Positions 35,278 through 43,376 of a stretch of DNA of 64,000 nt are shown here, piece by piece; within the stretch, counting starts at the first letter, position 1; each line of letters opens with the position of its first letter. The stretch is taken from the NCBI GenBank assembly GCA_002391625.1, contig DGFJ01000004.1, positions 16,412-80,411 of the forward strand, read 5' to 3'. Both the position numbers and the translations under genes were made by a program. The stretch is from Ruminococcaceae bacterium UBA3903 (GTDB taxonomy: Bacteria; Bacillota; Clostridia; Oscillospirales; Acutalibacteraceae). The notes beneath the pieces were generated by a model, which saw only the letters and a list, made by a program, of their open reading frames with translations, was not told where the DNA came from and made no database searches.

Positions 35278-36237
35278 TTAACCAAATGTCAGCTTAGCAC
35301 CTGAAAAAATGTTTGTGCCAGTTGACAGCTCTATGATACTGATAACTATAACCGCCACACCAACAATGGCTGTATATATGGCAAATACGTTCATTCTGTC
35401 CTTTGCCAGCATCCACTTAAAGAGTATAATAGCAAAGAACCCAACCACCGCTGATGTAATAACACCTATTATAACCGGCAGCATTATATCAGCTGTAACA
35501 GCACCCGCTTCAAGGGCGTCCTTACCCTCTAGTAATGCTGCCGCTAAAATAGACGGTATGCCTAAAACGAAGGTATAATCCAACGCTGTCTGCTTGCTTA
35601 AGCCTCTCATTTCACCTACTGCTAGGGTTGAGCCAGAACGGGACAGCCCAGGAAAAACAGCAGCTACAACCTGTGCTATACCAACGCTGACAGCATCAAT
35701 AACATTAAATCTGTTTCTGCCAGCGCCTGTTCTTTTAGTAACGCCACGTTGCTTGTAGCGGTTGCCCGTCTGCTTGTTTGCGAAGATACCAATTGTTAAC
35801 AGCAGACTTGTAATTAACAATGATATACCTACAATGATAAAATAGCCACTGTTGCCTGACCATATATCCGCTAGGTCCTTTGGTTTTAATCCACCGCTGA
35901 AGGGAATAGGTACAAACAGCAGGAACAAGGGTATTAAACCAATAATCAGCATAACTACCAAATTGGTATCCTCATCCATTTCCCGCCATTTAAATCTGCC
36001 TGTTACAACTGTTTTAATAAGCCTTAAAAACGCCATAATTAATCTGCCGATTAGCTTGTAATAAACTACGCACACAGCTACCAATGTACCTACGTGAAGC
36101 ATGACATTAAAAAACAGATTATTATCTGTCACTCCTAAAACGTGTTGGGAAATAGCCAAATGTCCACTGCTGGACACTGGTAAAAACTCTGTTAAGCCCT
36201 GAACAATGCCCTGAATAATCGCCTGCAATATATCCAT
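35278..36237 (-). CDS. uppP: Undecaprenyl-diphosphatase (UppP/BacA type)
   Basis: A 319-residue integral membrane phosphatase that recycles undecaprenyl pyrophosphate for cell-wall synthesis and confers bacitracin tolerance in the family. The two catalytic segments are GLTEFLPVSSSGHL near the N terminus and FPGLSRSGSTLAVGEMRG in the middle. AGGAGGATTTAT precedes the ATG. It ends 32 bp before ftsK, so the two may share a transcript. Confidence 0.95.
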   Translation of the reverse strand: MDILQAIIQGIVQGLTEFLPVSSSGHLAISQHVLGVTDNNLFFNVMLHVGTLVAVCVVYYKLIGRLIMAFLRLIKTVVTGRFKWREMDEDTNLVVMLIIGLIPLFLLFVPIPFSGGLKPKDLADIWSGNSGYFIIVGISLLITSLLLTIGIFANKQTGNRYKQRGVTKRTGAGRNRFNVIDAVSVGIAQVVAAVFPGLSRSGSTLAVGEMRGLSKQTALDYTFVLGIPSILAAALLEGKDALEAGAVTADIMLPVIIGVITSAVVGFFAIILFKWMLAKDRMNVFAIYTAIVGVAVIVISIIELSTGTNIFSGAKLTFG

Positions 36238-36289
36238 TATGTATAAATCCTCCTTATTATAGCTAAAGCTGTATTATGTATCTATCAAA

Positions 36290-36347
36290 ACATTGTCATT
36301 CCTTGGAAAAAACACCTAGCCAACATTATTCCAAAGAATGACAGTGT
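36290..36347 (-). terminator. Long hairpin after the TepA-like gene
   Basis: ACATTGTCATTCCTTGGAA and TTCCAAAGAATGACAGTGT pair over 19 positions with two mismatches around a 20-nt loop. TTTTGA follows on the minus strand. It separates the TepA-like gene from uppP. Confidence 0.6.
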
Positions 36348-36357
36348 AATATTTTAA

Positions 36358-37200
36358 TTAATGTCTGCACCCACAGGAGCTTTTACAACCACGTCTGTGC
36401 TGCTTGTCATATGAATGTTCCTTGGTAAAATCCTTCCCTGCCTTCTTATCATCTATCATTTTGTATAGGTAATCCATAGCATCTCTAACTGTACCAACGC
36501 TATCTATTAGCCCCTCATCTACGGCTGCTTCACCCTCTAATATTGAACCTACATCCAGCACTAATTCGCTGGTGTTCATAGCCAGCTCGTTATACCGCTC
36601 AAAAGGTATATTAGAGTTTTCACAGACAAATTCGGTTATCCTGTCCTGCATACGCCGAAAATATTCAAAGGTCTGCGGCACACCTAATGTCAGCCCCGTC
36701 ATACGTACAGGGTGAACAGTCATTGAAGCGGATTTAGCAATAAATGAATACTTTGCCGCTACCGCCAAAGGGATACCTATAGAGTGTCCGCCTCCCAGCA
36801 CAATAGACACTGTGGGCTTTGTCATACCAGCCATAACCTCTGCTATAGCCAGCCCCGCCTCCACATCACCACCAGCAGTATTCAGCAGAATTAACAGCCC
36901 TTCTATACGGCTGTCCTCTTCTATTGCCATCAGCTGTGGTATAACGTGTTCGTACTTTGTAGTTTTGTTCTGTGGCGGCAAAATATTATGACCCTCTATC
37001 TGCCCTATTATAGTTAAACAATGGACATAATGACCACCAGATGTAATAACTGAACCTGTTTCACGTATTTGGTCAGTTTCCTTTTCACCTATTGGGCTGT
37101 CATCATCCGACAACTTTTCATCGTTACCCTCATTAGGGTTAGAAATCACCTGATTAGTAGCTTTCTTTTTGTCCCTAGAGTTGTTTTTTGCGTTGCTCAT
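36358..37200 (-). CDS. ClpP-fold protease-like protein TepA
   Basis: A 280-residue cytoplasmic protein of the ClpP/crotonase-fold TepA group. A charged N-terminal leader precedes the fold. LLILLNTAGGDVEAGLAIAE and VLGGGHSIGIPLAVAA give the oxyanion and serine region, and MTVHPVRMTGL supplies the histidine. In Bacillus TepA was reported to assist protein secretion and is linked to spore-related functions. The last 20 residues are an unusual Cys/His/Arg-rich tail with four cysteines (RRGCKSSCGCRH). AGGAGGTG precedes the ATG. It is divergent from the CorC-type gene. Confidence 0.8.
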   Translation of the reverse strand: MSNAKNNSRDKKKATNQVISNPNEGNDEKLSDDDSPIGEKETDQIRETGSVITSGGHYVHCLTIIGQIEGHNILPPQNKTTKYEHVIPQLMAIEEDSRIEGLLILLNTAGGDVEAGLAIAEVMAGMTKPTVSIVLGGGHSIGIPLAVAAKYSFIAKSASMTVHPVRMTGLTLGVPQTFEYFRRMQDRITEFVCENSNIPFERYNELAMNTSELVLDVGSILEGEAAVDEGLIDSVGTVRDAMDYLYKMIDDKKAGKDFTKEHSYDKQHRRGCKSSCGCRH

Positions 37201-37578
37201 TATACTGCACCTCCTAAAGGTTAGTCTAACCTAAAGGCGCATTTTAATACATTATACATTATAGCATTTGTTTTTATTCACATCAAGAAGTTTCTAGGTT
37301 TTTATAAATTATATATCTTTATCGTAAAAAAAATAATAGTATTTTGATACTATCTATGTTAAAATTAAATTTATATCAAATTTCAGCTAACACTATTCTC
37401 TATATAGTGCTGTAGATAAAATTCGTACGGTAAAAAGCTGTTGCTTAGCGTATCTATTTTCTACAGAAGTTTAGCTTAAAATACTGCAATATTTAACATA
37501 GTATTGCTTTGTTTTTTCTGAATTTATACAACGTCAAAAAGCTTTAAACCCAATTTTTAAAATTACGGAGTGGTATTT
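37201..37578. other. Divergent intergenic region between tepA-like and corC-like genes
   Basis: About 370 AT-rich bases. An imperfect hairpin lies at 37410-37467 (CTGTAGATAAAAT with ATCTATTTTCTACAG). No M-box or other metal riboswitch consensus was found upstream of the CorC-type gene. Confidence 0.4.
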
Positions 37579-38853
37579 TTGAGTACAACAGACATAATTC
37601 TTCTTTTGCTTATTTTAATTTGTATTCTATTGTCGGCGTTTTTTTCGTCAGTAGAAACAGCCTTTTCTACTGTTAACATTTTCCGTCTACAGCATTATAT
37701 GGAAAAGGGCAATAAAAAAGCTAAAACAGCACTGTATATTACAAATAACTATGACAAAGCACTGACCGCTATATTAATAGGCAATAACATAGTAAACATT
37801 GGCTGCTCATCTATAGCAACGGTTGTATGTATAAGCCTGTTTGGTGATTATGGTGCGGCTATCAGCACAGGTGCTATTACCTTGCTGGTATTAACCTTTG
37901 GTGAAATAATACCAAAATGTGTAGCTAAGGAAAACGCAGAAGCTCTATGCTTAATTTCCGCTGGTATATTAAAGGTATTAATGACCATATTAACACCGTT
38001 GGTATTTCTGTTTATTCACATAAAGGAATTCGCATTAAGGCTTGTAAACAAGCAGGACGACACCCCATCAATGACAGAGGACGAGCTAAAGGTAATACTG
38101 GAAAATGTTGAGGGTGAGGGCGTTTTAGAACAGCAGGAGCGTGAAATGGTACAGTCGGCACTGGACTTTGATGAAACAACTGCTCAGGAAATTTTAACAC
38201 CTCGTGTTGATTTAACAGCCATCGACATTACAGACGGTGAGGAAAAAAACAAGCAGATTATATTGTCCCAGCGGTTTTCTCGTATTCCCGTTTATCGTGA
38301 CAGCATAGACAATATTGTAGGCACACTACACACTCGTGACTATTTAGAGGCTATAGTCAAAGGAGAAACACCAACGGTAGAGGGCCTTATGCAAACGCCT
38401 TACTTTATCTATAAAACTCGTAAGCTGTCCGCTGTACTAAGCGAATTTAAACGTCAAAAGCTACATATAGCTATCGTAGCCGACGATTACGGCGGAACCT
38501 TGGGCATAGTCACCATGGAGGATTTAATCGAGGAAATAGTTGGTGATATATGGGATGAGGACGAGGTAGAAAAGCCAGAATATCAAAAGCTGTCTGACAA
38601 CAGCTACATTATTAGCGGTGATATGAACATAACAGATATGCTGGAGCTGTTCAGCCTGCGTGAAGACTTCATCGAAAGCGACACCGTATCTGTGGGTGGC
38701 TTAATAATGGAAAATCTAGGGGATATCCCCTGTGTTGGTGATATGTTTACCTATGCCGAGGTGCTGACAATGACCGTAAAAGAAATTGAAGACCAGCGTG
38801 TCACCAGAGTTCAGGTAAGCTACACCCCCTTGGAGCAGGATGAAGAATTTTAA
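37579..38853 (+). CDS. CorC/HlyC-type CBS-domain membrane protein
   Basis: A 424-residue protein of the CNNM/CorC group. The N-terminal DUF21 region has four membrane helices (LSAFFSSVETAFSTVN, then IGNNIVNIGCSSIATV and GEIIPKCVAKENAE). Two CBS domains (about 205-325) and the CorC_HlyC domain (about 340-420, GLIMENLGDIPCVGD) follow. Relatives export or regulate Mg2+. A TTG start 6 nt after GGAGTGG is preferred over a GTG three codons earlier inside that site. A terminator follows at 38885-38917. Confidence 0.88.
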   Translation: MSTTDIILLLLILICILLSAFFSSVETAFSTVNIFRLQHYMEKGNKKAKTALYITNNYDKALTAILIGNNIVNIGCSSIATVVCISLFGDYGAAISTGAITLLVLTFGEIIPKCVAKENAEALCLISAGILKVLMTILTPLVFLFIHIKEFALRLVNKQDDTPSMTEDELKVILENVEGEGVLEQQEREMVQSALDFDETTAQEILTPRVDLTAIDITDGEEKNKQIILSQRFSRIPVYRDSIDNIVGTLHTRDYLEAIVKGETPTVEGLMQTPYFIYKTRKLSAVLSEFKRQKLHIAIVADDYGGTLGIVTMEDLIEEIVGDIWDEDEVEKPEYQKLSDNSYIISGDMNITDMLELFSLREDFIESDTVSVGGLIMENLGDIPCVGDMFTYAEVLTMTVKEIEDQRVTRVQVSYTPLEQDEEF

Positions 38854-38884
38854 ATTAATTCTTAAATGTTAGAATATGTCGAAA

Positions 38885-38917
38885 CACCACTGTTAAAAAT
38901 AACAGTGGTGATTTTTT
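38885..38917 (+). terminator. Terminator after the CorC-type gene
   Basis: CACCACTGTT pairs perfectly with AACAGTGGTG around a 6-nt loop, followed by ATTTTTT. Confidence 0.85.
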
Positions 38918-39307
38918 ATGAAAAGGTTAAAAGAGGATGGATTTATTTTTTCTATAGGCGGTATAACCTATGGATTAATAGAATTATTATGGCGCAGATA
39001 CACCCACTGGACTATGATTATCACCGGTGGAGTTTGTTTTCTGCTGTTATACCGATGCTTTGCAAAAATGGCAAATATATCTCTGTTTAAAAAATGCTTA
39101 ACAGGCTCGCTGATTATTACTATTGTAGAGCTGATTGTAGGCTGTATAGTAAATCTGCAATTCAAACTGCACGTATGGGATTATTCTAACCTGCCGCTAA
39201 ACCTATGGGGACAGGTATCACTGCTATACAGTGCCCTGTGGGGAGTGTTAACCATACCAATATGTTTTTTGTGCAACAAAATGAAAGCCGTTGTTAAAAA
39301 AATATAG
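38918..39307 (+). CDS. Small four-helix membrane protein of the PF06541 type
   Basis: A 129-residue protein with four hydrophobic helices. FSIGGITYGLIELLWRRY opens it, and VWDYSNLPLNLWGQVSL before the last helix is the C-terminal signature of the PF06541 putative permease family. It resembles a shortened version of the protein at 2716-3585. The ATG directly follows the T run of the preceding terminator and has only a weak GGTG site, so the exact start is uncertain. Its function is unknown. Confidence 0.6.
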   Translation: MKRLKEDGFIFSIGGITYGLIELLWRRYTHWTMIITGGVCFLLLYRCFAKMANISLFKKCLTGSLIITIVELIVGCIVNLQFKLHVWDYSNLPLNLWGQVSLLYSALWGVLTIPICFLCNKMKAVVKKI

Positions 39308-39341
39308 AGTGTTACAAAAGTGTCTTTTATGGGATTTTTTG

Positions 39342-39370
39342 TTGCAATTAATTTGATTTTGTTTTATAAT
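39342..39370 (+). promoter_or_regulatory. Promoter of the DUF1858 gene
   Basis: TTGCAA and TATAAT are separated by 17 bp, about 60 bp before the start codon. Confidence 0.7.
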
Positions 39371-39429
39371 CTTCATAATGATTGAACATTAATTTCATTA
39401 GTCTACGTCTGAATTAAGGGAGGATAACT

Positions 39430-39633
39430 ATGGCACAGATTACTAAGGATACTATCATTGGAGATATTTTAGATATTGACAGTAGCACAGCACCATATTT
39501 TATGGAAATGGGTATGCATTGTTTAGGCTGTCCATCAGCCAGAGGCGAAACCTTGGAACAAGCGTGTATGGTACACGGTGTTAACGCTGATGATTTGGTA
39601 GCAAAGCTAAACACACACATTTCAAACAAATAA
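39430..39633 (+). CDS. DUF1858-domain protein
   Basis: A 67-residue soluble protein (TKDTIIGDILDIDSSTAPYF, then MGMHCLGCPSARGETLEQAC). This is the DUF1858 family, also found fused to hybrid-cluster-related and ScdA-like proteins. The Cys-x-x-Cys plus later Cys pattern suggests redox or metal chemistry. AAGGAGG gives a strong ribosome site. A terminator follows immediately, so it is a one-gene unit. Confidence 0.85.
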   Translation: MAQITKDTIIGDILDIDSSTAPYFMEMGMHCLGCPSARGETLEQACMVHGVNADDLVAKLNTHISNK

Positions 39634-39639
39634 TTTTTT

Positions 39640-39670
39640 AATGGTGCAGACCCCTGCACCATTATTTTAT
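39640..39670 (+). terminator. Terminator after the DUF1858 gene
   Basis: AATGGTGCAG pairs perfectly with CTGCACCATT around a 4-nt loop, followed by ATTTTAT. trmK begins 14 bp later. Confidence 0.75.
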
Positions 39671-39683
39671 ATGGAGAAAAAGT

Positions 39684-40373
39684 ATGAGCAGACCTCTTTT
39701 TTCACTGGATAATCGGCTGGCATTGTGTGCTGAATATGTACAAAAAGGTGCAGCGGTAGCCGACATAGGCACCGACCATGGTTATCTGCCAGTATGGTTA
39801 GCAAAAACAGGTAAAATCCATCACGCCATAGCAGCCGACATTAACCCCCTGCCCTTGGAGCATGGTCTGGCAACCATAAAAAAGTACCATGCAGAGGATA
39901 TGGTAGAAACACGTTTGTCTGATGGATTACAGGCTATTAACCCTCAGGAGGCTGACAATATTATTATTGCTGGTATGGGTGGGGAGCTAATAGCAGCAAT
40001 AATTCATAAGGCATCGTGGCTGCAGGATAACACCAAAACCTTAATATTACAGCCTATGTCACGCAGCCACCTTCTGCGTGAATACCTGTACAAAAACGGT
40101 TTTGATATTGTAAAAGAAAGGGCAGTAAAAGCAGATGGCAGACTGTACAGCGTTATGGTAGCCACATATACAGGGGCTGTCACTACAGGTATAGAAGTAA
40201 AGTCCTACATAGGTAAGCTGTCCCCTAAAAAACAACCCTTGGATAAAGCCTATATTGAAAATAAAATATCAGCTTTATCCAGAAAAGCACATGGCATAGC
40301 CCTGTCAGGCGATGTAAATATGACAGCCACCCTACAGAAAATTATAAAAGAATTAAAGGAAGCAGCCAAATGA
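39684..40373 (+). CDS. trmK: tRNA (adenine-N1-)-methyltransferase TrmK
   Basis: A 229-residue SAM-dependent enzyme that methylates A22 of tRNA. The SAM-binding loop is VADIGTDHGYLPVWLA, the acidic loop AADINPLPLEHG, and the IIIAGMGGELIAAII and ILQPMSRSHLLREYL segments are diagnostic of the YqfN/TrmK family. Its last 4 bases overlap the start of the Nif3-like gene, the same pair order as in Bacillus (yqfN-yqfO). Confidence 0.92.
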   Translation: MSRPLFSLDNRLALCAEYVQKGAAVADIGTDHGYLPVWLAKTGKIHHAIAADINPLPLEHGLATIKKYHAEDMVETRLSDGLQAINPQEADNIIIAGMGGELIAAIIHKASWLQDNTKTLILQPMSRSHLLREYLYKNGFDIVKERAVKADGRLYSVMVATYTGAVTTGIEVKSYIGKLSPKKQPLDKAYIENKISALSRKAHGIALSGDVNMTATLQKIIKELKEAAK

Positions 40374-41125
40374 CAACTGTTAAAGCAATATACGATTTTA
40401 TAGACGAAATAGCACCATTTGACAGCGCTATGAGCTTTGATAATGTAGGAATATTAGCTGGTGACGTTAACGCTCAGGTGACAACCGCAGTCGTGGCATT
40501 AGATGTTACAAAAGCTGTTATAGCTGAGGCAGAACAGCAGCAGGCACAGCTAATAATTAGCCATCACCCTATTATCTTCACACCTCTTAAAGCATTAAAG
40601 TCAAACACCATACCCTATTTATTAGCTCAAAAGGGCATAAACGTTATTTCCGCACACACCAACCTTGACCTATCAGAAAAGGGTGTAAACACCTGTCTGG
40701 CTAAAGCCCTACAGCTTAACAGCATTAAGCTAACAGATAACGAAGCCATGGCAACAGGTACGTTAAGTATACCTATGTCAGCAGCCACTTTTGCCAGCTA
40801 CGTTAAGGATAAGCTCCACTGCACAGGTGTACGATACACCGTCCTTGACAAAGCCATATACACCGTAGCGGTGAGCAGCGGTGCTGGTGGTGACAACATT
40901 TATTTGGCAAAGGCTATGGGTGCAGACGTTCTGGTTACAGGTGAAATCAAACACAATTACATTATAGAATCAATAGATGAGGATATAGCCATTGTAGATG
41001 CTGGGCACTACCGTACAGAGGACGTGGTAATAAAACCCTTATGTGATATTTTAAATACAGCCTTTGCTGATGTCACATTTTTGCCATCCACAGCATTTAC
41101 AGATAAAATAAAGTATATACTATAA
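40370..41125 (+). CDS. Nif3-like dinuclear metal-centre protein
   Basis: A 251-residue protein of the YbgI/YqfO family that forms toroidal hexamers with two metal ions per subunit. Metal ligands lie in LIISHHPIIF, VISAHTNLDLSEKGVN and the C-terminal IVDAGHYRTED segment. It lacks the roughly 120-residue PII-like insertion found in Bacillus YqfO. Proposed roles include GTP cyclohydrolase I-like chemistry; none is certain. It is translationally coupled to trmK. Confidence 0.9.
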   Translation: MTTVKAIYDFIDEIAPFDSAMSFDNVGILAGDVNAQVTTAVVALDVTKAVIAEAEQQQAQLIISHHPIIFTPLKALKSNTIPYLLAQKGINVISAHTNLDLSEKGVNTCLAKALQLNSIKLTDNEAMATGTLSIPMSAATFASYVKDKLHCTGVRYTVLDKAIYTVAVSSGAGGDNIYLAKAMGADVLVTGEIKHNYIIESIDEDIAIVDAGHYRTEDVVIKPLCDILNTAFADVTFLPSTAFTDKIKYIL

Positions 41126-41152
41126 CAGACTATTTAACAGGAGGTAAATATT

Positions 41153-41752
41153 ATGACAGAAAAAGAAAAAATGATAGCAGAGCTACCCTTTGATTCCTTT
41201 GTAGAGGAACTGATAAATGACAGAAAACACGCACAACAGCTAATGTACGAATTTAACAATTTACCACCAAACAGCTCTGACAAGGGTACAGCGTTAATTA
41301 AGAAGCTTTTGGGCAAAACAGGTACGCAGGTTTTGATAGAAGCACCCTTTCGCTGCGACTATGGCTACAACATTGAGGTTGGTGAAAACTTTTACAGTAA
41401 CTTTGGTTTGACTGTTTTAGATGGTGCAAAGGTTATTATTGGTGATAACTGCTTAATCGGTCCTAATGTTAACATTTTCACTGCCGGTCACCCTGTAGAT
41501 CCACAGCTTAGAAACACCTACATTGAATACAGCGTTGGCATAACAATCGGCAACAGCTGTTGGATAGGCGGGGGCAGTGTTATTAACCCAGGTGTGCATA
41601 TTGGCAGCAACGTAGTAATAGGCTCTGGCAGCGTAGTAACGAAGGATATACCTGATAACGTGGTAGCGGCGGGCAACCCTTGCCGAGTAATACGGGAAAT
41701 CAGCGAGTATGACAAGATATATTACTATAAAGACCGACCTTATAATTCATAA
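41153..41752 (+). CDS. Maltose/galactoside O-acetyltransferase-type hexapeptide protein
   Basis: A 199-residue trimeric left-handed beta-helix acetyltransferase. The N-terminal Mac domain (about 1-60) precedes the hexapeptide coil, with FRCDYGYNIEVGENFYSNFG, then DNCLIGPNVNIFTAGHPVD with the catalytic His, and GGGSVINPGVHIGSNVVIGSGS. It would transfer acetyl from acetyl-CoA to a sugar. The acceptor is unknown. AGGAGG precedes the ATG. It lies 27 bp after nif3-like and may be cotranscribed. Confidence 0.88.
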   Translation: MTEKEKMIAELPFDSFVEELINDRKHAQQLMYEFNNLPPNSSDKGTALIKKLLGKTGTQVLIEAPFRCDYGYNIEVGENFYSNFGLTVLDGAKVIIGDNCLIGPNVNIFTAGHPVDPQLRNTYIEYSVGITIGNSCWIGGGSVINPGVHIGSNVVIGSGSVVTKDIPDNVVAAGNPCRVIREISEYDKIYYYKDRPYNS

Positions 41753-41846
41753 AGGTTAAAATAACATGATTTATTCACAGCTAGTTTATTGATTTATATA
41801 CCTTTATGCAATATAATGGAAGTATCAAATTTAAAGGAGGAATATT

Positions 41847-42605
41847 ATGCAATACGTTAACGGTAATCCTCAAGGATTCAATCAACCCAGCTATAATATT
41901 AACGGTGTACAGTCCACAGGCTTTGAAAGAACACAGGAGGGCTTTGCAAAATACATTGCCAAAACATACCTATGGATGTTTGTAGGCTTAGCAATTTCAT
42001 TTGGCATAGGCTTTTATATGACCATGAGCAGTGGAAACTATGCAGCATTTATGCAGAACAATTTCGGTCTTTATATGGCGGCTATGGTAGGAGAAATTAT
42101 TTTAATTTTGGTTCTAAGCCTAGCAGTCAGAAAGCTGCCCGCCACAGTAGCTAAGGTTCTGTTTTTGGTATATTCCGCATTATTTGGTGTATCCTTAGCA
42201 CCTATTTTGATGATGTATGAGATGGGTTCAGTTATTACCGTGTTAGGTATGACCTCTCTTATCTATTTGATTTTAGCTGTAGTTGGTCTAAAATCTAAAA
42301 AAGATATGTCCAAGCTAGGCAACATACTGTTTGTTGGCTTACTGGGGTTGTGTGTATACTCTATACTGTCAATTTTTCTGTTCCGCAGCACACTTAACAA
42401 TACTATTATAGGTGTTGTGGGCTTGGCTATATTTATGGGCTTTACAGTTTACGACTCTAACAGAATTAAAAAATATTACTTTTCATATCAAGGCAGTCCA
42501 GAGGCGTTGGAAAAAACAAGCATTTGCTCAGCTTTACAGCTTTACTTAGACTATGTTAATATGTTCCTGCGTATTTTGGCACTGTTTGGTAAAAGAAGCA
42601 ACTGA
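41847..42605 (+). CDS. Bax inhibitor-1/YccA-family membrane protein
   Basis: A 252-residue protein with a roughly 45-residue polar Asn/Gln-rich N terminus and seven membrane helices. The C-terminal motif TVYDSNRIKKYYFSYQGS and ALQLYLDYVNMFLRILALFG is typical of BI-1 proteins, which act as pH-sensitive Ca2+ leak channels in Bacillus YetJ. AAAGGAGG precedes the ATG. A terminator follows. Confidence 0.9.
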   Translation: MQYVNGNPQGFNQPSYNINGVQSTGFERTQEGFAKYIAKTYLWMFVGLAISFGIGFYMTMSSGNYAAFMQNNFGLYMAAMVGEIILILVLSLAVRKLPATVAKVLFLVYSALFGVSLAPILMMYEMGSVITVLGMTSLIYLILAVVGLKSKKDMSKLGNILFVGLLGLCVYSILSIFLFRSTLNNTIIGVVGLAIFMGFTVYDSNRIKKYYFSYQGSPEALEKTSICSALQLYLDYVNMFLRILALFGKRSN

Positions 42606-42630
42606 TTTAATCTTTTAAAATTCATACTGG

Positions 42631-42666
42631 TTGGCACAAGTCTTCAATGGCTTGTGCCAATTTTAT
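42631..42666 (+). terminator. Terminator after the BI-1 gene
   Basis: TTGGCACAAG pairs perfectly with CTTGTGCCAA around a 10-nt loop, followed by TTTTATG. Confidence 0.8.
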
Positions 42667-42711
42667 GATATTTTACAATTCCAAATTAATAAGACACATG
42701 AAACGCATTGG

Positions 42712-43322
42712 TTATTTTTTAACCCATACTTTTTCCTTGTGAAAATGACAGTGATAATGCTCCCTCTTGCTCAACGTTAATAGGGCTGCCATGTTAAATT
42801 CATGAATACAAGAAATATGGTGGTATGTCAAATTAAAATGGCTGTTGTTATCTACTATATAACTTCCACCATTATTATCAAAGGGAAAGCCTTTGATAAA
42901 AAAATCGTGCATATAAAGCCGGTAACCATTATGCACGAAACGCAAAAATAGTATCAGTATTCTTTAAAAAAGGTATTTCAGGCTTTTTACTTTTACCTGC
43001 ATATTCTCACCCTTGGTGTTTTTTACGGCTCTATGTCAATAGTTGGGGTAATTCAAATAAAACAAAAGTGAAGCAAGGGATGGCGTTAGGCTGTCGCCTG
43101 TTAAAGTATATTGGTCTTTTGATGAGAAAACATATGTAAGATACCATTACGAAAACGTTTAAAAGGCTCTATTTTTTCACCCCAACATCTATTATAAAGC
43201 CAACCCTTTTGTCCTCTGTTTTTTTAGCTTAGCATAATACAGCATATGGAAAGTGACATACCACCATCGCCTATGCCAACGCTAAAGGACGGGGCTTCCT
43301 GTTAAAAAGCACACTAAAACAC
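42712..43322. other. Gene-poor stretch with an inverted 14-mer pair, possible decayed element
   Basis: ATGGTGGTATGTCA (42817-42830) recurs inverted as TGACATACCACCAT (43254-43267), 450 bp apart. Next to the right copy is a GC-richer segment (about 43262-43305, containing AAGGACGGGGCTTCCTG) that resembles IS200/IS605-type ends. A 77-codon minus-strand frame (42712-42945) rich in His and Phe crosses the left copy. It has no convincing ribosome site or family, and the rest holds several stops in all frames. It looks like decayed mobile DNA. Confidence 0.4.
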
Positions 43323-43362
43323 AATCAGCGGTACAACCCGTAAAAGGACTGTACCGCTGATT
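43323..43362 (-). terminator. Terminator after the P-type ATPase gene
   Basis: AATCAGCGGTAC pairs with GTACCGCTGATT around a 16-nt loop, 15 bp past the ATPase stop. A T-rich tail follows on the minus strand. Confidence 0.75.
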
Positions 43363-43376
43363 TTTATTCTATACCA

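Noticed and set aside
37201..37578. Metal riboswitch (M-box) upstream of the CorC-type gene
   Set aside because: None of the conserved M-box segments could be found; only a weak hairpin is present.
38866..39090. A 74-codon plus-strand frame after the CorC-type gene
   Set aside because: It runs through a terminator hairpin and overlaps, in another frame, the better-supported membrane protein at 38918-39307.
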